Source: Kribbella italica (lineage in GTDB: Bacteria > Actinomycetota > Actinomycetes > Propionibacteriales > Kribbellaceae). From it: 64,000 nt of DNA. Each line of letters opens with the position of its first letter. Position 1 is the stretch's first letter. Under the pieces are notes generated by a model that saw only the letters and a list, made by a program, of their open reading frames with translations, made no database searches and was not told where the DNA came from. Location of the stretch: positions 2,666,001 to 2,730,000 of the forward strand of contig NZ_JACHMY010000001.1 in the NCBI RefSeq assembly GCF_014205135.1, given 5' to 3'. The translations under genes were made by a program, and so were the position numbers. Of this stretch, positions 9,025 to 18,440 are shown in pieces.

Positions 9025-9483
9025 GTGGGCGACCTGCAGTGGACGGCGGATGACCTTGCCGGCTTGCCGGCCTGGACCTTGGTGCAGGCGTACCACTCGG
9101 TCGCCCAGGGTTTTCACGCTCTCTTCGCCGAGCAACGGCTGACGCCGGTGCAGTTCGGCGTACTGGCTCAACTTGCTGTCACCCCGGGCCTGACGCAGGC
9201 CGAGTTAGCCCGCCGGGTTCTCATCCGTCCTCAGAGCATGGGCGAGTTGATCGGTTCACTGGTCGAGCGGGGTCTGCTCCTTCGCCAGGGTCCGGGCGGG
9301 CGCGGGCGACCTGTGCCGGTGACCCTGACAGAGCAAGGGCAAGCGGTACTCGAGCAGGCAGGCTCCGCAGTACGGGCCTTCAACCAGCCGGAAGCACTCG
9401 GCATGACGGCGGGCGAAGCGCACCAACTCAACGAGCTGCTGCACAAGCTGATCGCCTCGAGGCGCGATCCGGGGCTTGCATAA
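9025..9483 (+). CDS. MarR family transcriptional regulator
   Basis: A 152-residue winged-helix regulator: helical dimerisation at the ends, HTH around residues 45-95 (TQAELARRVLIRPQSMGELIGSLVERGLL) and the wing GGRGRPVPVTLTEQGQAVL. The start is GTG at 9025, the only in-frame start that preserves the N-terminal helix. It lies 70 nt upstream of the MMPL transporter gene in the same direction. An 18-bp palindrome in that gap is the likely binding site, giving the usual MarR-pump regulatory pair. Confidence 0.9.
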   Translation: MGDLQWTADDLAGLPAWTLVQAYHSVAQGFHALFAEQRLTPVQFGVLAQLAVTPGLTQAELARRVLIRPQSMGELIGSLVERGLLLRQGPGGRGRPVPVTLTEQGQAVLEQAGSAVRAFNQPEALGMTAGEAHQLNELLHKLIASRRDPGLA

Positions 9484-9520
9484 GTTCTGCGGAGGCCACG
9501 GCCTGCCGATGTACGCTCAT

Positions 9521-9538
9521 GAATCAGGTTCCTTATTC
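9521..9538. promoter_or_regulatory. Candidate MarR operator
   Basis: GAATCAGGTTCCTTATTC is an 18-bp inverted repeat with 7 of 8 paired arm bases around a TT centre. It lies 15 nt before the MMPL start codon and directly downstream of the marR stop. Size and symmetry fit MarR-family operators; binding is inferred from position. Confidence 0.6.
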
Positions 9539-9553
9539 TGAGGCGGGTTCGTC

Positions 9554-11668
9554 ATGCGGCGTTGGACGGCAGGGGTGTTACGGCTGCGATGGCTGATTGT
9601 CGTGGGGTGGGTGGCTCTGGCTGTCGTCGGTGGCGTTCTGGCGCCGACGACGATCGATCGGCTGAGTTACGACTTCGGACTGCCAGGACAGCCGGCCTAC
9701 GAGACCAATGAGCGCATCCTGGCCGAGTTCGACAACGGTGGCGTGATCGACCCGCTGGCGGTGGTGGCATCCGTTCCGGCTCCTTCGTCCGTCGACGACG
9801 AGCAGGTGCGCTCGCAGTTCGCTGCGGCACTCGACCGCCTGCCGGAGGGCTGGCGGGTCGTGTCCTTCCTCGACGCCGAAGATCCGGAGGTGGCCAAGTC
9901 CCTGACCAGTCCAGATCGCCGGACGACGGTGGCCCTGGTGTACCCACCGGTCCTGCCCGGCGCGGCGGCGTACGAGACGGCTCTTCCTCAGTTGACCTCG
10001 ACGATGGCGAGCACCCAGGTCGCCGGTCAGCCGTTGCAGGTGACCGGAGTCGAAGCGCTCCGCGAGGGCGGTGGCGGCTCCGATCGGCCGATCATCGTCG
10101 AGATCGCCTTCGGCGCCGGCGGCGCGATGATCGTGCTCGCGCTGGTGTTCGGATCGCTCCTCGCGATCGTCCCGCTGCTGATGGCGGCGGCCGCGATCAG
10201 TACGACGTTCCTGCTCATTCTGGGGCTGTCGGCAACTACCGATGTCTCGTTCATCGTGCAGTACCTCGTCGGCCTGATCGGGCTCGGCGTGGCGATCGAC
10301 TACACCTTGCTGATCGTCATGCGCTGGCGAGAGGAACGCGCCGCGGGTGCGGACAACGGGGAGGCAGTAGCGACCGCGATGACGACCGCTGGTCGGGCCG
10401 TCATGTTCAGCGGCGTCACCGTCGCCGTCTCCCTGCTCGCGCTGGTCGTCGTACCGGTGCCGTTCCTGCGCAGCGTGGGGTTCGGCGGCCTGCTGATCCC
10501 TTTGGTCAGTGTCGCCATCGCGATGACACTTCTGCCGGTGATCCTCGCGACGATCGGACCGCGTCTGGAGTGGCCGCGTCGCAAGCGGCACCACGCGGAC
10601 AGCCGGCTGTGGAGACGAATCGGTGGTCTGGTCGTCAAGCACCGCATCGTCGCGGCCCTCTTGGCGACCGCCGTGCTTGCCGCGATGTTCGCGCCGGCCC
10701 TTGGTCTTCGGCTCGGCTCACCGGAACTGACCGCGATCTCCGCAGGCGCTGATCCCGCTGCCAAGGCCTACCGGACCGCGACCGACGCCGGCATCAGCGC
10801 GGGGATCTTCCGGCCGGTGGAGATCCTCACCGCGGACGCCGCAGTCCTCGACACAGTCGGAGCCGTCGACGGAGTCGCGGCCGTGGCCGCGCCGGAGGCA
10901 CCACAGTGGCGTCGCGGCAATCAGCAACTCGCGGCGGTCCTCCTGACCAACGATCCCTCGACACCAGCAGGCCGCGAGACCGTCGACCGTATCCGTGCGG
11001 CCGCACCGGAGACCACTGTTGGCGGTAGCGCCGCGGAGGACGCGGACTCGGTGACTGCGATCTACGGCAACGTCGGCTGGGTGCTCTTCCTGGTGGTCGT
11101 CGTCACCGTTCTGCTCCTGGCCCGGGCCCTACGCTCGGTGTGGCTGCCGATCAAGGCTCTCGTCCAGAACGTGGTGTCGATCGGCGCGGCGTACGGCCTG
11201 ACGGTGCTGATCTGGCAGCAGGGTTTCGGAGCACAAGCGCTGTTCGGTGCCGAAGCCAGTGGCACGATCACCTTCTGGGTGCCGCTGGCTGCTTTCTCCT
11301 TCCTGTTCGGCCTGTCGATGGACTACGAACTCTTCATCCTGTCGAGGATCAAGGAAGAGCACGACGCGGGCCTGTCGACAGCGGAAGCGACCGTCGCGGG
11401 CCTCAGCTACACCGGGCGCCTGGTCAGTTCGGCCGCCCTGATCCTCTTCCTGGCCTTCGTGGCGCTGTCCACGGTGCCGGTGATCGATGTGAAGATCTTC
11501 GCGACCACCCTGGCCCTCGGGATCGCCCTCGACGCCACCATCGTCCGCAGCGTCCTCACCCCTGCCCTCGTCGCCTGGTTCGGAGACCTCAACTGGTGGT
11601 GGCCCCGCCGCAAGGACCGGCCCGAACTCGCCCACAAGGAGGAAACACGGGGAAGCAACACCCCGTGA
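9554..11668 (+). CDS. MMPL family transporter (RND superfamily)
   Basis: A 704-residue integral membrane protein with two homologous halves, each with an N-terminal helix, a periplasm-side domain and a cluster of membrane spans. The signature proton-relay helices are GLGVAIDYTLLIVMRWREE in the first half and FGLSMDYELFILSRIKEEH in the second, the typical MMPL Asp-Tyr pairs. Members export lipids, siderophores or drugs driven by proton motive force. It follows a marR gene with an operator-like palindrome between, which suggests induction by a small toxic or signalling molecule. No lipid-synthesis genes are adjacent, so drug or metabolite efflux is the simplest reading. Confidence 0.92.
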   Translation: MRRWTAGVLRLRWLIVVGWVALAVVGGVLAPTTIDRLSYDFGLPGQPAYETNERILAEFDNGGVIDPLAVVASVPAPSSVDDEQVRSQFAAALDRLPEGWRVVSFLDAEDPEVAKSLTSPDRRTTVALVYPPVLPGAAAYETALPQLTSTMASTQVAGQPLQVTGVEALREGGGGSDRPIIVEIAFGAGGAMIVLALVFGSLLAIVPLLMAAAAISTTFLLILGLSATTDVSFIVQYLVGLIGLGVAIDYTLLIVMRWREERAAGADNGEAVATAMTTAGRAVMFSGVTVAVSLLALVVVPVPFLRSVGFGGLLIPLVSVAIAMTLLPVILATIGPRLEWPRRKRHHADSRLWRRIGGLVVKHRIVAALLATAVLAAMFAPALGLRLGSPELTAISAGADPAAKAYRTATDAGISAGIFRPVEILTADAAVLDTVGAVDGVAAVAAPEAPQWRRGNQQLAAVLLTNDPSTPAGRETVDRIRAAAPETTVGGSAAEDADSVTAIYGNVGWVLFLVVVVTVLLLARALRSVWLPIKALVQNVVSIGAAYGLTVLIWQQGFGAQALFGAEASGTITFWVPLAAFSFLFGLSMDYELFILSRIKEEHDAGLSTAEATVAGLSYTGRLVSSAALILFLAFVALSTVPVIDVKIFATTLALGIALDATIVRSVLTPALVAWFGDLNWWWPRRKDRPELAHKEETRGSNTP

Positions 11669-11734
11669 CCCGCCCTTCCTGGTGACACACTTCGCCACTG
11701 TCCTGGCCTGCCTCCGCGATCTCTGCCCGCCGGC

Positions 11735-12493
11735 TCAGACGGGCTCACGGAGATCCGGCAGTGGCTCCGGGCTCAGGGCCTCCGGGGACGGGTTGCGGGT
11801 GTGCAGGTAGTCCTCCACGGCGAACAGGTGGGCGGCCATCCGCACTCTGGCGCGGTCGGGATCGTGGGCGGCGAGGGCCTCCAGTACGGCGCGGTGCTCG
11901 CCGTGGGTGGCTTCGTCGGCGCCCTCCTGGTTGATCGACCGCCAGAGGCGCAACCGAATCGTCCTGGTGCCCAGAGCGTCGATGAGAGCGACCAGGACAG
12001 GATTGCCGGACGCCTCCGCGATCAGGTGATGGAACGCGATGTCGGCCTCGAGCACGGCCTCGTGGTCGGGCTCGTCCTGCGACAACTGTTCCTCGGAACG
12101 GCGCAGGATCGCGTCCGCCCGGCGCAGCGCGTTCTCGTCGATCTGCACCGCGGCGAGCGCGGCCGCCTCGGTCTCGAGGACCCGTCGTACGGTGTGCAGG
12201 TAGGCCGCGCCGGCGCGATCCTGCAGATCGACCACGAAGCCCATCGGAGCCAGCAGCAACGAAGAGTCGAGAGCGGTCACGAAGGTGCCGGCGCCTTGCC
12301 GGGTCTCCAGCACACCCATGATCGACAAGGCCCGGACCCCCTCGCGCAGTGAGCCGCGCGAGACGCCGAACTCCTCGGCGAGGTCCTTCTCGATCGGCAG
12401 CTTGTCGCCCGCCTTCAGCCGGCCGTCCACGATGATCTTCTTGATGCCCTGCACCACGACATCGGTCTGCGACATCCCCGGCGTACTCGTCAT
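11735..12493 (-). CDS. GntR family regulator, FadR subfamily
   Basis: A 252-residue repressor with an N-terminal winged HTH (residues about 10-75: DKLPIEKDLAEEFGVSRGSL, then ALSIMGVLETRQGAGTFV) and a C-terminal all-helical FCD ligand domain (about 95-215) with the metal/ligand-binding pattern ADIAFHHLI...GNPVLVALI...EHRAVLEALAAHD. It lies 21 nt downstream of the L-fuconate dehydratase gene on the same strand, so it is very probably its autoregulated local repressor. FCD regulators next to sugar-acid dehydratases commonly sense sugar acids; the exact effector is inferred. Confidence 0.92.
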   Translation of the reverse strand: MTSTPGMSQTDVVVQGIKKIIVDGRLKAGDKLPIEKDLAEEFGVSRGSLREGVRALSIMGVLETRQGAGTFVTALDSSLLLAPMGFVVDLQDRAGAAYLHTVRRVLETEAAALAAVQIDENALRRADAILRRSEEQLSQDEPDHEAVLEADIAFHHLIAEASGNPVLVALIDALGTRTIRLRLWRSINQEGADEATHGEHRAVLEALAAHDPDRARVRMAAHLFAVEDYLHTRNPSPEALSPEPLPDLREPV

Positions 12494-12514
12494 CGGCCCA
12501 TCATCTCCCCGAGG

Positions 12515-13834
12515 TCACGCCACGACCGCCGCCCGCTGTCCACCGCTCCAGTACCGGCCACCGGGGAACTCGAACTCGGCCAGCGAGCTCGCCCGGAGCT
12601 CAGCACTGTAACCAGGTGCGGTCGGCAGCACGTACGCGCCCGCGCGGACGACACACGCGTCGACGAAGTGTTCGTGCAGGTGGTCGACGTACTCCGTGAC
12701 GCGGTTGTCGAGTGAGGCGGACACGGCCACGTAGTCGAAGACCGACAGGTGCTGGACCAGCTCGCAGAGCCCTACGCCACCGGCGTGCGGACACACCGGT
12801 ACGCCGAACTTCGCGGCCATCAGATAGACGGCGAGCACCTCGTTCACGCTGCCCAGCCGGGCCGCGTCGAGCTGGCAGTAGTCGAGCGCCTCGGCCTGGA
12901 ACATCTGCTTGAACAGCACCCGGTTCATGCCGTGCTCGCCGCTGGCCACCCCGACCGGTGCCACCGCCTTGCGGATCGCCGCATGACCGAGCACGTCGTC
13001 CGGGCTGGTCGGCTCCTCGATCCACAGCGGGTCGAAGGAAGCCAGGTGGCCGACCCACTCGATCGCCTCGGGCACGTCCCACACCTGGTTCGCGTCGATC
13101 ATCAGGTGTCCTTCGGGACCGATCACCTCGCGGGCAATGCCGCAGCGCCTGATGTCGTCGGCCAGATCGGCGCCCACCTTCAACTTGACGTGCCGGTAGC
13201 CGGCGGCAACGGCCTCCTCGCAGAGGCGCCGCAACTTGTCGTCGGAGTATCCCAACCACCCCGCGGACGTCGTGTAGCAGGGATATCCGCTCTGCTCGAG
13301 CTCCGCGATCCGCTCCGCGCGGCCCTCCTGGCGGGCCGCGAGCAGCTCGATCGCCTCGTCGCGAGTCAGCACGTCCGACAGGTACCGCAGGTCAGCCGCG
13401 TCGACCAGCTCCGTCGGGCTCAGGTCCGACAGAAACCGCCACAACGGCTTGCCGGCCCGGCGAGCGGCCAGGTCCCAAGCAGCGTTCATGACAGCGGCCA
13501 GCGCCAGATGGACCACGCCCTTGTCCGGGCCGAGCCACCGCAGTTGCGAGTCGGACTGCAGGTCGCGATAGACCCCGCCGAGATCCGCGGCCAACTCGTC
13601 GACGTCACGGCCCACCAAGGGCCGGGCCCGTTGCTCGGCCGCCGCGACACACAGGTCGTTGCCGCGTCCGATCGTGAACGTGAATCCGTGGCCGCGCAGC
13701 TCCGGGTCGTCGGTGTGCAGGACGACGTAGGCAGCCGAGTAGTCACCGTCCTTGTTCATCGCGTCGGACCCGTCTGCGGTCAGCGAGGTGGGAAAGCGGA
13801 CGTCGACGACGTCGACCGAGGTGATACGGGTCAT
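12515..13834 (-). CDS. fucD: L-fuconate dehydratase (enolase superfamily)
   Basis: A 439-residue enolase-superfamily acid-sugar dehydratase that converts L-fuconate to 2-keto-3-deoxy-L-fuconate in non-phosphorylative L-fucose breakdown. Family features: N-terminal capping domain beginning [15 protein letters not shown], the [12 protein letters not shown] lysine motif, metal ligands in [22 protein letters not shown] and ASGEHGMNR, and the [17 protein letters not shown] segment characteristic of FucD. ATG at 13834 has GAGGAG 5 nt upstream; the frame is open for 32 more codons but without homology. It is divergent from the GH95 alpha-fucosidase operon, linking fucose release to its breakdown. 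The other enzymes of the route are not in the window. Confidence 0.88.
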   Translation of the reverse strand: MTRITSVDVVDVRFPTSLTADGSDAMNKDGDYSAAYVVLHTDDPELRGHGFTFTIGRGNDLCVAAAEQRARPLVGRDVDELAADLGGVYRDLQSDSQLRWLGPDKGVVHLALAAVMNAAWDLAARRAGKPLWRFLSDLSPTELVDAADLRYLSDVLTRDEAIELLAARQEGRAERIAELEQSGYPCYTTSAGWLGYSDDKLRRLCEEAVAAGYRHVKLKVGADLADDIRRCGIAREVIGPEGHLMIDANQVWDVPEAIEWVGHLASFDPLWIEEPTSPDDVLGHAAIRKAVAPVGVASGEHGMNRVLFKQMFQAEALDYCQLDAARLGSVNEVLAVYLMAAKFGVPVCPHAGGVGLCELVQHLSVFDYVAVSASLDNRVTEYVDHLHEHFVDACVVRAGAYVLPTAPGYSAELRASSLAEFEFPGGRYWSGGQRAAVVA

Positions 13835-13902
13835 GAGGGTCTCCTCGTACGCCGGGCGGAAGGTCAGCGTACGCCAGACGAACCCGGAATTCAGCTGATG
13901 TT

Positions 13903-13962
13903 TGGACCACCAGTGACCGGAATCGGACATAGACGCGCGCTCGACAGGCAGCTATGGTCCCA
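13903..13962. promoter_or_regulatory. Candidate GntR half-sites in the fucD/GH95 divergent promoter
   Basis: TGGACCA at 13903-13909 and TGGTCCCA at 13955-13962 are inverted copies of the same TGGNCC-type motif, about 45 nt apart in the 171-nt divergent gap. FadR-type GntR regulators often recognise TGGT-Nx-ACCA-like sites. The AT-rich CAATATTCAT next to the second copy may be the -10 region of the GH95 operon. Confidence 0.35.
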
Positions 13963-14005
13963 ATATTCATCCGATCATTCACCGCCCTGAAGGAGTCTGA
14001 CGCGC

Positions 14006-16429
14006 ATGCAGCAGCTCAGTGAGACGCCCTCGGGCCGAGCTCGCACCGGCCCCTCCGAAACCGTGCTGCGCTACGACTCGCCGGCCGGCAACTGGCTCGA
14101 GGCAATGCCGCTCGGCAACGGGCGGATCGCGACGATGTGCTTCGGCGGGGTCGGAACCGATCGGCTGGCGCTGAACGACGAGACGTGCTGGTCCGGCAGC
14201 CCGGAGAGCTCGCGAGCACTCGGGACCGCGGCCGGTGAGATCGGCGCCGGCGTCGTCGAGCGGATCCGCGCCGCGGTGGCCGAAGGCGATGTCCGCACGG
14301 CCGAGACCTTGGCCCGCTCGCTGCAGGCCGGACACTCCCAGGCCTTCCTTCCGCTCGGTGATCTGCTGCTCGACGTCCGGGTCAACGGCAGGCTTCCCTT
14401 GCCGGCGGAGGTGGTGGACTATCGCCGCGCTCTGGACCTCGACACGGCAACGGCGACGTCGTCGTACGAGTACGACGGTGTCGTGGTCCGGCAGGAAGCC
14501 TTCGTCAGTGCACCGGCCGGCGTACTGGTGGTACGGCTGATCGGGTCACAACCGGGATCACTGACGCTGACCGCGCGACTGACCTCGCAACTCCAGCACT
14601 GGACGGCTGCCACTGGTTCCAGCGGGCTCGGGTTACTGGCGCGATGCCCCGCCAACGTCAGCCCACCGCACGTGAACGACCCGGATCCGATCCGGTACGC
14701 CGACGGACCGGCGGCCGGAATGGCCGCCGCGGCCGTCCTCCGGATCCGTTCCGACGGCACGCTCGAGGCCGCCGACGACAAGCTCGAGGTCGTCGACGCC
14801 ACGGAGATCGTTCTGGTGCTGGCCACCGACACCGGCTACGCGGGTTGGGACGTCACACCGACCCGTACGCCGGAAGCATGCCGCGACTCAGCGGACGAAC
14901 GAGCGGCCGCAGCACTGGCCCGCGAGCACGAGGATCTTCGGCAGGAGCACCTGGACGACCACCAACGTCTGTTCCGATCCTGTCGCTTGGACCTTCCCAC
15001 CGATCCAGCCGTGTACGACCTCCCGACAGTCGAACGGCTACGACGCGCGTCCACCGCGGACGACGCAGGTCTCGCGGCTCTGCTGTTCAACTACGGGCGC
15101 TACCTGCTGATCAGCAGCTCCCGCCCGGGCGGTCTGCCGGCGACGCTTCAGGGCATCTGGAACGAAGAACTGCGGCCACCGTGGAGCTCCAACTACACGG
15201 TGAACATCAACACCGAGATGAACTACTGGCCCGCCGAGACGACCGGGCTGTCGGAGTGTCACGAGCCGCTGCTTCGCTACGTCGAGTCGCTCGCCGCGTC
15301 CGGACTGGTCACCGCCCGAGAGCGGTACGGATGCGGCGGCTGGACGGCCCACCACAACGCCGACGCCTGGGCCTGGAGCATCCCGGTCGACGGTGACCCG
15401 AAGTGGTCGAACTGGCCGATGGCCGGTGCGTGGCTTTGCCGGCATCTGTGGGAGCACTACCTCTTCACCGAGGACCAGGAGTTCCTCCGTCGGGCCTGGC
15501 CGGTCCTGCGCGGGGCCGCCGAGTTCGGCCTGGACTGGCTGGTCGAGTTGCCGGACGGAACGCTCGGTACGTCGCCGTCCACCTCGCCCGAGAACGACTT
15601 CGTCGGACCGGACGGTGCGCCCGCTTCCGTGACGACCTCGGCGACGATGGACCTGGCGCTCATCTCCGACCTGTTCGGCATCTGTCGTGAAACCGCCGAC
15701 CTGCTCGGAGTGGACGAGCCGTTCGTCGAGCGGATCACCGCTGCCCGCCGGCGGATCCCCGAGCCTCCGATCCACAGCTCGGGCCAGCTCGGCGAGTGGG
15801 CCACTGAGCACGAGGAGATCGATCCGCACCACCGCCATGTCTCGCACCTGGTCGGTCTCTTTCCCGGCGACTCGATCACTCCCGACGGCACCGCCGATCT
15901 CGCGGCCGCCGCGACCCGCAGTCTCGACCTGCGCGGCGATCGCGCGACCGGCTGGTCGCTGGCCTGGAAGGTCTGCCTTCGCGCCCGTCTCCGCGACGGT
16001 AGCGCTGCCCACCGGCTACTCCAGGAACTCCTCACCCTGACCGACGGCACCGGCAGCGACTACACCGGCGACGGCGCGGGGGTCTACGCGAACCTGCTCT
16101 GCGCGCACCCGCCGTTCCAGATCGACGGAAACTTCGGCGCGACGGCAGGGATCGCCGAGATGCTGCTGCAGAGCCACACCGGCGAGCTGGAGATCCTGCC
16201 GGCCTTGCCGACCGCCTGGACCACCGGCAGCGTCTCCGGCCTCAGAGGCCGCGGCGGAATCGGCGTCGACCTCGCGTGGTCCCCCGCCGAGGGCGTTGTC
16301 GTCGACGTCACGGCCGACCGCGACCGCGCGGTGGTGATCCGGATCGGCGCGGAGAAGATCGCCGTGGACCTGATCGGCGGCAAACCCTTTCGACTCGACC
16401 GCCCGTTGCCGTCGGCCCCAGTCGGCTGA
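14006..16429 (+). CDS. Glycoside hydrolase family 95 alpha-L-fucosidase-type enzyme
   Basis: An 807-residue cytoplasmic (no signal peptide) GH95 protein. It starts with the N-terminal beta-sandwich (RYDSPAGNWLEAMPLGNGR then LNDETCWSGSPE) followed by the (alpha/alpha)6 barrel carrying NINTEMNYWPAE, a Trp-rich WTAHHNADAWAW strand, DGTLGTSPSTSPEND and RHVSHLVGLFPGD. GH95 enzymes are inverting fucosidases (alpha-1,2-fucosyl) or alpha-galactosidases. The divergent L-fuconate dehydratase supports fucose. AAGGAG lies 10 nt before the ATG. It is the first gene of a six-gene plus-strand operon with two permeases, a binding protein, GH43 and GH36, so it probably acts on imported oligosaccharides. Confidence 0.9.
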   Translation: MQQLSETPSGRARTGPSETVLRYDSPAGNWLEAMPLGNGRIATMCFGGVGTDRLALNDETCWSGSPESSRALGTAAGEIGAGVVERIRAAVAEGDVRTAETLARSLQAGHSQAFLPLGDLLLDVRVNGRLPLPAEVVDYRRALDLDTATATSSYEYDGVVVRQEAFVSAPAGVLVVRLIGSQPGSLTLTARLTSQLQHWTAATGSSGLGLLARCPANVSPPHVNDPDPIRYADGPAAGMAAAAVLRIRSDGTLEAADDKLEVVDATEIVLVLATDTGYAGWDVTPTRTPEACRDSADERAAAALAREHEDLRQEHLDDHQRLFRSCRLDLPTDPAVYDLPTVERLRRASTADDAGLAALLFNYGRYLLISSSRPGGLPATLQGIWNEELRPPWSSNYTVNINTEMNYWPAETTGLSECHEPLLRYVESLAASGLVTARERYGCGGWTAHHNADAWAWSIPVDGDPKWSNWPMAGAWLCRHLWEHYLFTEDQEFLRRAWPVLRGAAEFGLDWLVELPDGTLGTSPSTSPENDFVGPDGAPASVTTSATMDLALISDLFGICRETADLLGVDEPFVERITAARRRIPEPPIHSSGQLGEWATEHEEIDPHHRHVSHLVGLFPGDSITPDGTADLAAAATRSLDLRGDRATGWSLAWKVCLRARLRDGSAAHRLLQELLTLTDGTGSDYTGDGAGVYANLLCAHPPFQIDGNFGATAGIAEMLLQSHTGELEILPALPTAWTTGSVSGLRGRGGIGVDLAWSPAEGVVVDVTADRDRAVVIRIGAEKIAVDLIGGKPFRLDRPLPSAPVG

Positions 16430-16444
16430 GCCGAGGAGATCCTC

Positions 16445-17416
16445 ATGCACACCCTGCAACCACCGGCCCCGGTCACGACGGCCAAACCCCGCGGCAGGCA
16501 GCGCCCGAAGCTCTCGCTCCGCAGGAGTCTGCGCAGGCACTGGCAGCTGTACCTGCTGATCATCCCGCCGATGGTGTACTTCCTGGTCTTCAAGTACATC
16601 CCGATGTCCAACGCGGTGCTCGCGTTCAAGAACTACAACGTCGTCCAGGGCATCTGGGGCAGTGACTGGGTCGGCTGGCTGAACTTCGAGGCGTTCTTCA
16701 GCAATCCGGTGTTCTGGTCCCTGGTGAAGAACACCTTCCTGCTGTCGTTCTACACCGTCATCGCCAGCTTCCCGATCGCCGTCATCCTGGCGCTGGCGCT
16801 GAACGAGGTCCGCCAGGGCTTCTTCCGCAAGACCGTCCAGCTGGTCACCTACGCGCCGTACTTCATCTCCACCGTCGTCGTCGTGTCGATGATCATCCTG
16901 ATGCTGTCGCCACGCCTGGGCATCATCAGCCGCGGTCTCGGCTTCTTCGGCGTGGACCAGCCCGACCTGCTGGGCAATCCGGACTACTTCCGGCACATCT
17001 ACGTGTGGTCGGACGTCTGGCAGACCGCCGGCTACTCGGCGGTGATCTACCTGGCGGCGCTGGCCGGGATCGACCAGTCCCTGTACGAGGCGGCCAAGGT
17101 CGACGGCGCGTCGCGGATCCGCAAGATCATCCACGTCGACCTGCCCGGCATCATGCCGACCGCGGTGATCATCCTGGTCCTTGCTGTCGGCAACATCATG
17201 GCGATCGGGTTCGAGAAGGCCTTCCTGCTGCAGAACAACCTCAATCTCGGTCAGTCCGAGATCATCGCGACCTACGTCTACAAGACCGGACTGCTCAACG
17301 CCGACTTCAGCCTGGCCACCGCGGTCGGGTTGTTCAACTCGGTGATCAACCTGCTGCTGCTGGTCTTCGTCAACATGATCGCCAAGCGGGTCACCGGGAA
17401 CGGACTGTGGTCATGA
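16445..17416 (+). CDS. Carbohydrate ABC permease, LplB type
   Basis: A 323-residue inner-membrane permease of the aldouronate/complex-polysaccharide uptake class (LplB/YteP-like). Visible landmarks are WQLYLLIIPPMVYFLVFKYIPM in the first span (long family N-terminus), the FISTVVVVSMIILML span, NPDYFRHIYVWSDVWQT and the EAA coupling loop (YEAAKVDGASRIRKIIHVDLP). GAGGAG lies 6 nt before ATG 16445. Its stop codon overlaps the ATG of the next permease (ATGA at 17413-17416). Confidence 0.93.
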   Translation: MHTLQPPAPVTTAKPRGRQRPKLSLRRSLRRHWQLYLLIIPPMVYFLVFKYIPMSNAVLAFKNYNVVQGIWGSDWVGWLNFEAFFSNPVFWSLVKNTFLLSFYTVIASFPIAVILALALNEVRQGFFRKTVQLVTYAPYFISTVVVVSMIILMLSPRLGIISRGLGFFGVDQPDLLGNPDYFRHIYVWSDVWQTAGYSAVIYLAALAGIDQSLYEAAKVDGASRIRKIIHVDLPGIMPTAVIILVLAVGNIMAIGFEKAFLLQNNLNLGQSEIIATYVYKTGLLNADFSLATAVGLFNSVINLLLLVFVNMIAKRVTGNGLWS

Positions 17417-18414
17417 GCCAGCGCACCGAAGAACGACTGCCCGACGGGTCCCCCACCACCGGGCCTGGTGCCCCCACCCGACGGTTGACCCGGCGGGAGC
17501 GCAAGCGGCGCGACAACGCCGAGGAACGCACCAGGATCAAGGAACCCCGGTCCGACCGCATCTTCCTGTTCTTCGTCTACCTGTTGCTGGCGGTGTTCCT
17601 GGCCATCGTCGCGCTGCCGTTGATCTACATCCTGGCCAGCTCGTTCAGCAGCCCCGAAGCGGTCTCGGCCGGCCGGGTGACGCTGTGGCCGGTCGACTTC
17701 TCGCTGCGGGGGTACGAAGCCGTCCTGGGCAACTCCCAGGTCATCCAGGGCTACGTCAACTCGCTGATCTACACGGTCGCCGGCACCGTGGTCAGTGTCG
17801 TCCTGACGATCGCGATCGCCTACCCGCTGTCGCGCCGGACGTTTGCCGGCCGCAACGTTTTCATGAGCGTCATCCTGTTCACCATGCTGTTCACCGGAGG
17901 ACTGGTCCCGACCTACCTGGTGGTGCAGTCGCTGGGCATGCTCGACACCCGCTGGGCGCTGATCATCCCGCAGGCCGTCGGGGTGTGGCAGGTGATCATC
18001 GCCCGGACCTACTTCCGGACCGCGATCCCCGACGAGCTGGAGGAAGCGGCACAGCTGGACGGCTGCAGCGACCTGAGGTTCCTCTGGTCGATCGTCATCC
18101 CGCTGGCCAAGCCGATGATCGCGGTGGTCGCGCTGATGTACGCGATCCTGCAGTGGAACTCCTACTTCGACGCCCTGATCTACCTGAAGAGCCCCGACCT
18201 GTTCCCGCTCCAACTGGTCCTGCGCAACATCCTGATCCTGAACACCTACAGCGGTGGCGGGCAGGACGCCTCGGTGGTGATGGAACGCCAGCAGCTCGCC
18301 GACCTGCTGAAGTACTCGCTGATCGTCGTCGCAAGCGTCCCCGTCCTGGTGATCTATCCCTTCGTGGCCAGGTTCTTCACCAAGGGAATCATGATCGGCG
18401 CCGTCAAGGGATGA
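17413..18414 (+). CDS. Carbohydrate ABC permease, YtcP type
   Basis: A 333-residue second permease of the importer. It has an unusually long, charged cytoplasmic N-terminus (to about residue 50, rich in Arg and Glu) before the first span FLFFVYLLLAVFLAIVAL. Family landmarks: SSPEAVSAGRVTLWPVDFSL, the FTGGLVPTYLVVQSLGMLDT segment, an EAA-like loop (PDELEEAAQLDGCSDLRFLW) and the C-terminal LVIYPFVARFFTKGIMIGAVKG typical of YtcP. The start overlaps the preceding stop by 4 nt. Confidence 0.93.
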   Translation: MSQRTEERLPDGSPTTGPGAPTRRLTRRERKRRDNAEERTRIKEPRSDRIFLFFVYLLLAVFLAIVALPLIYILASSFSSPEAVSAGRVTLWPVDFSLRGYEAVLGNSQVIQGYVNSLIYTVAGTVVSVVLTIAIAYPLSRRTFAGRNVFMSVILFTMLFTGGLVPTYLVVQSLGMLDTRWALIIPQAVGVWQVIIARTYFRTAIPDELEEAAQLDGCSDLRFLWSIVIPLAKPMIAVVALMYAILQWNSYFDALIYLKSPDLFPLQLVLRNILILNTYSGGGQDASVVMERQQLADLLKYSLIVVASVPVLVIYPFVARFFTKGIMIGAVKG

Positions 18415-18440
18415 CACCTCTCACAGAAGGAAGAACCGCG

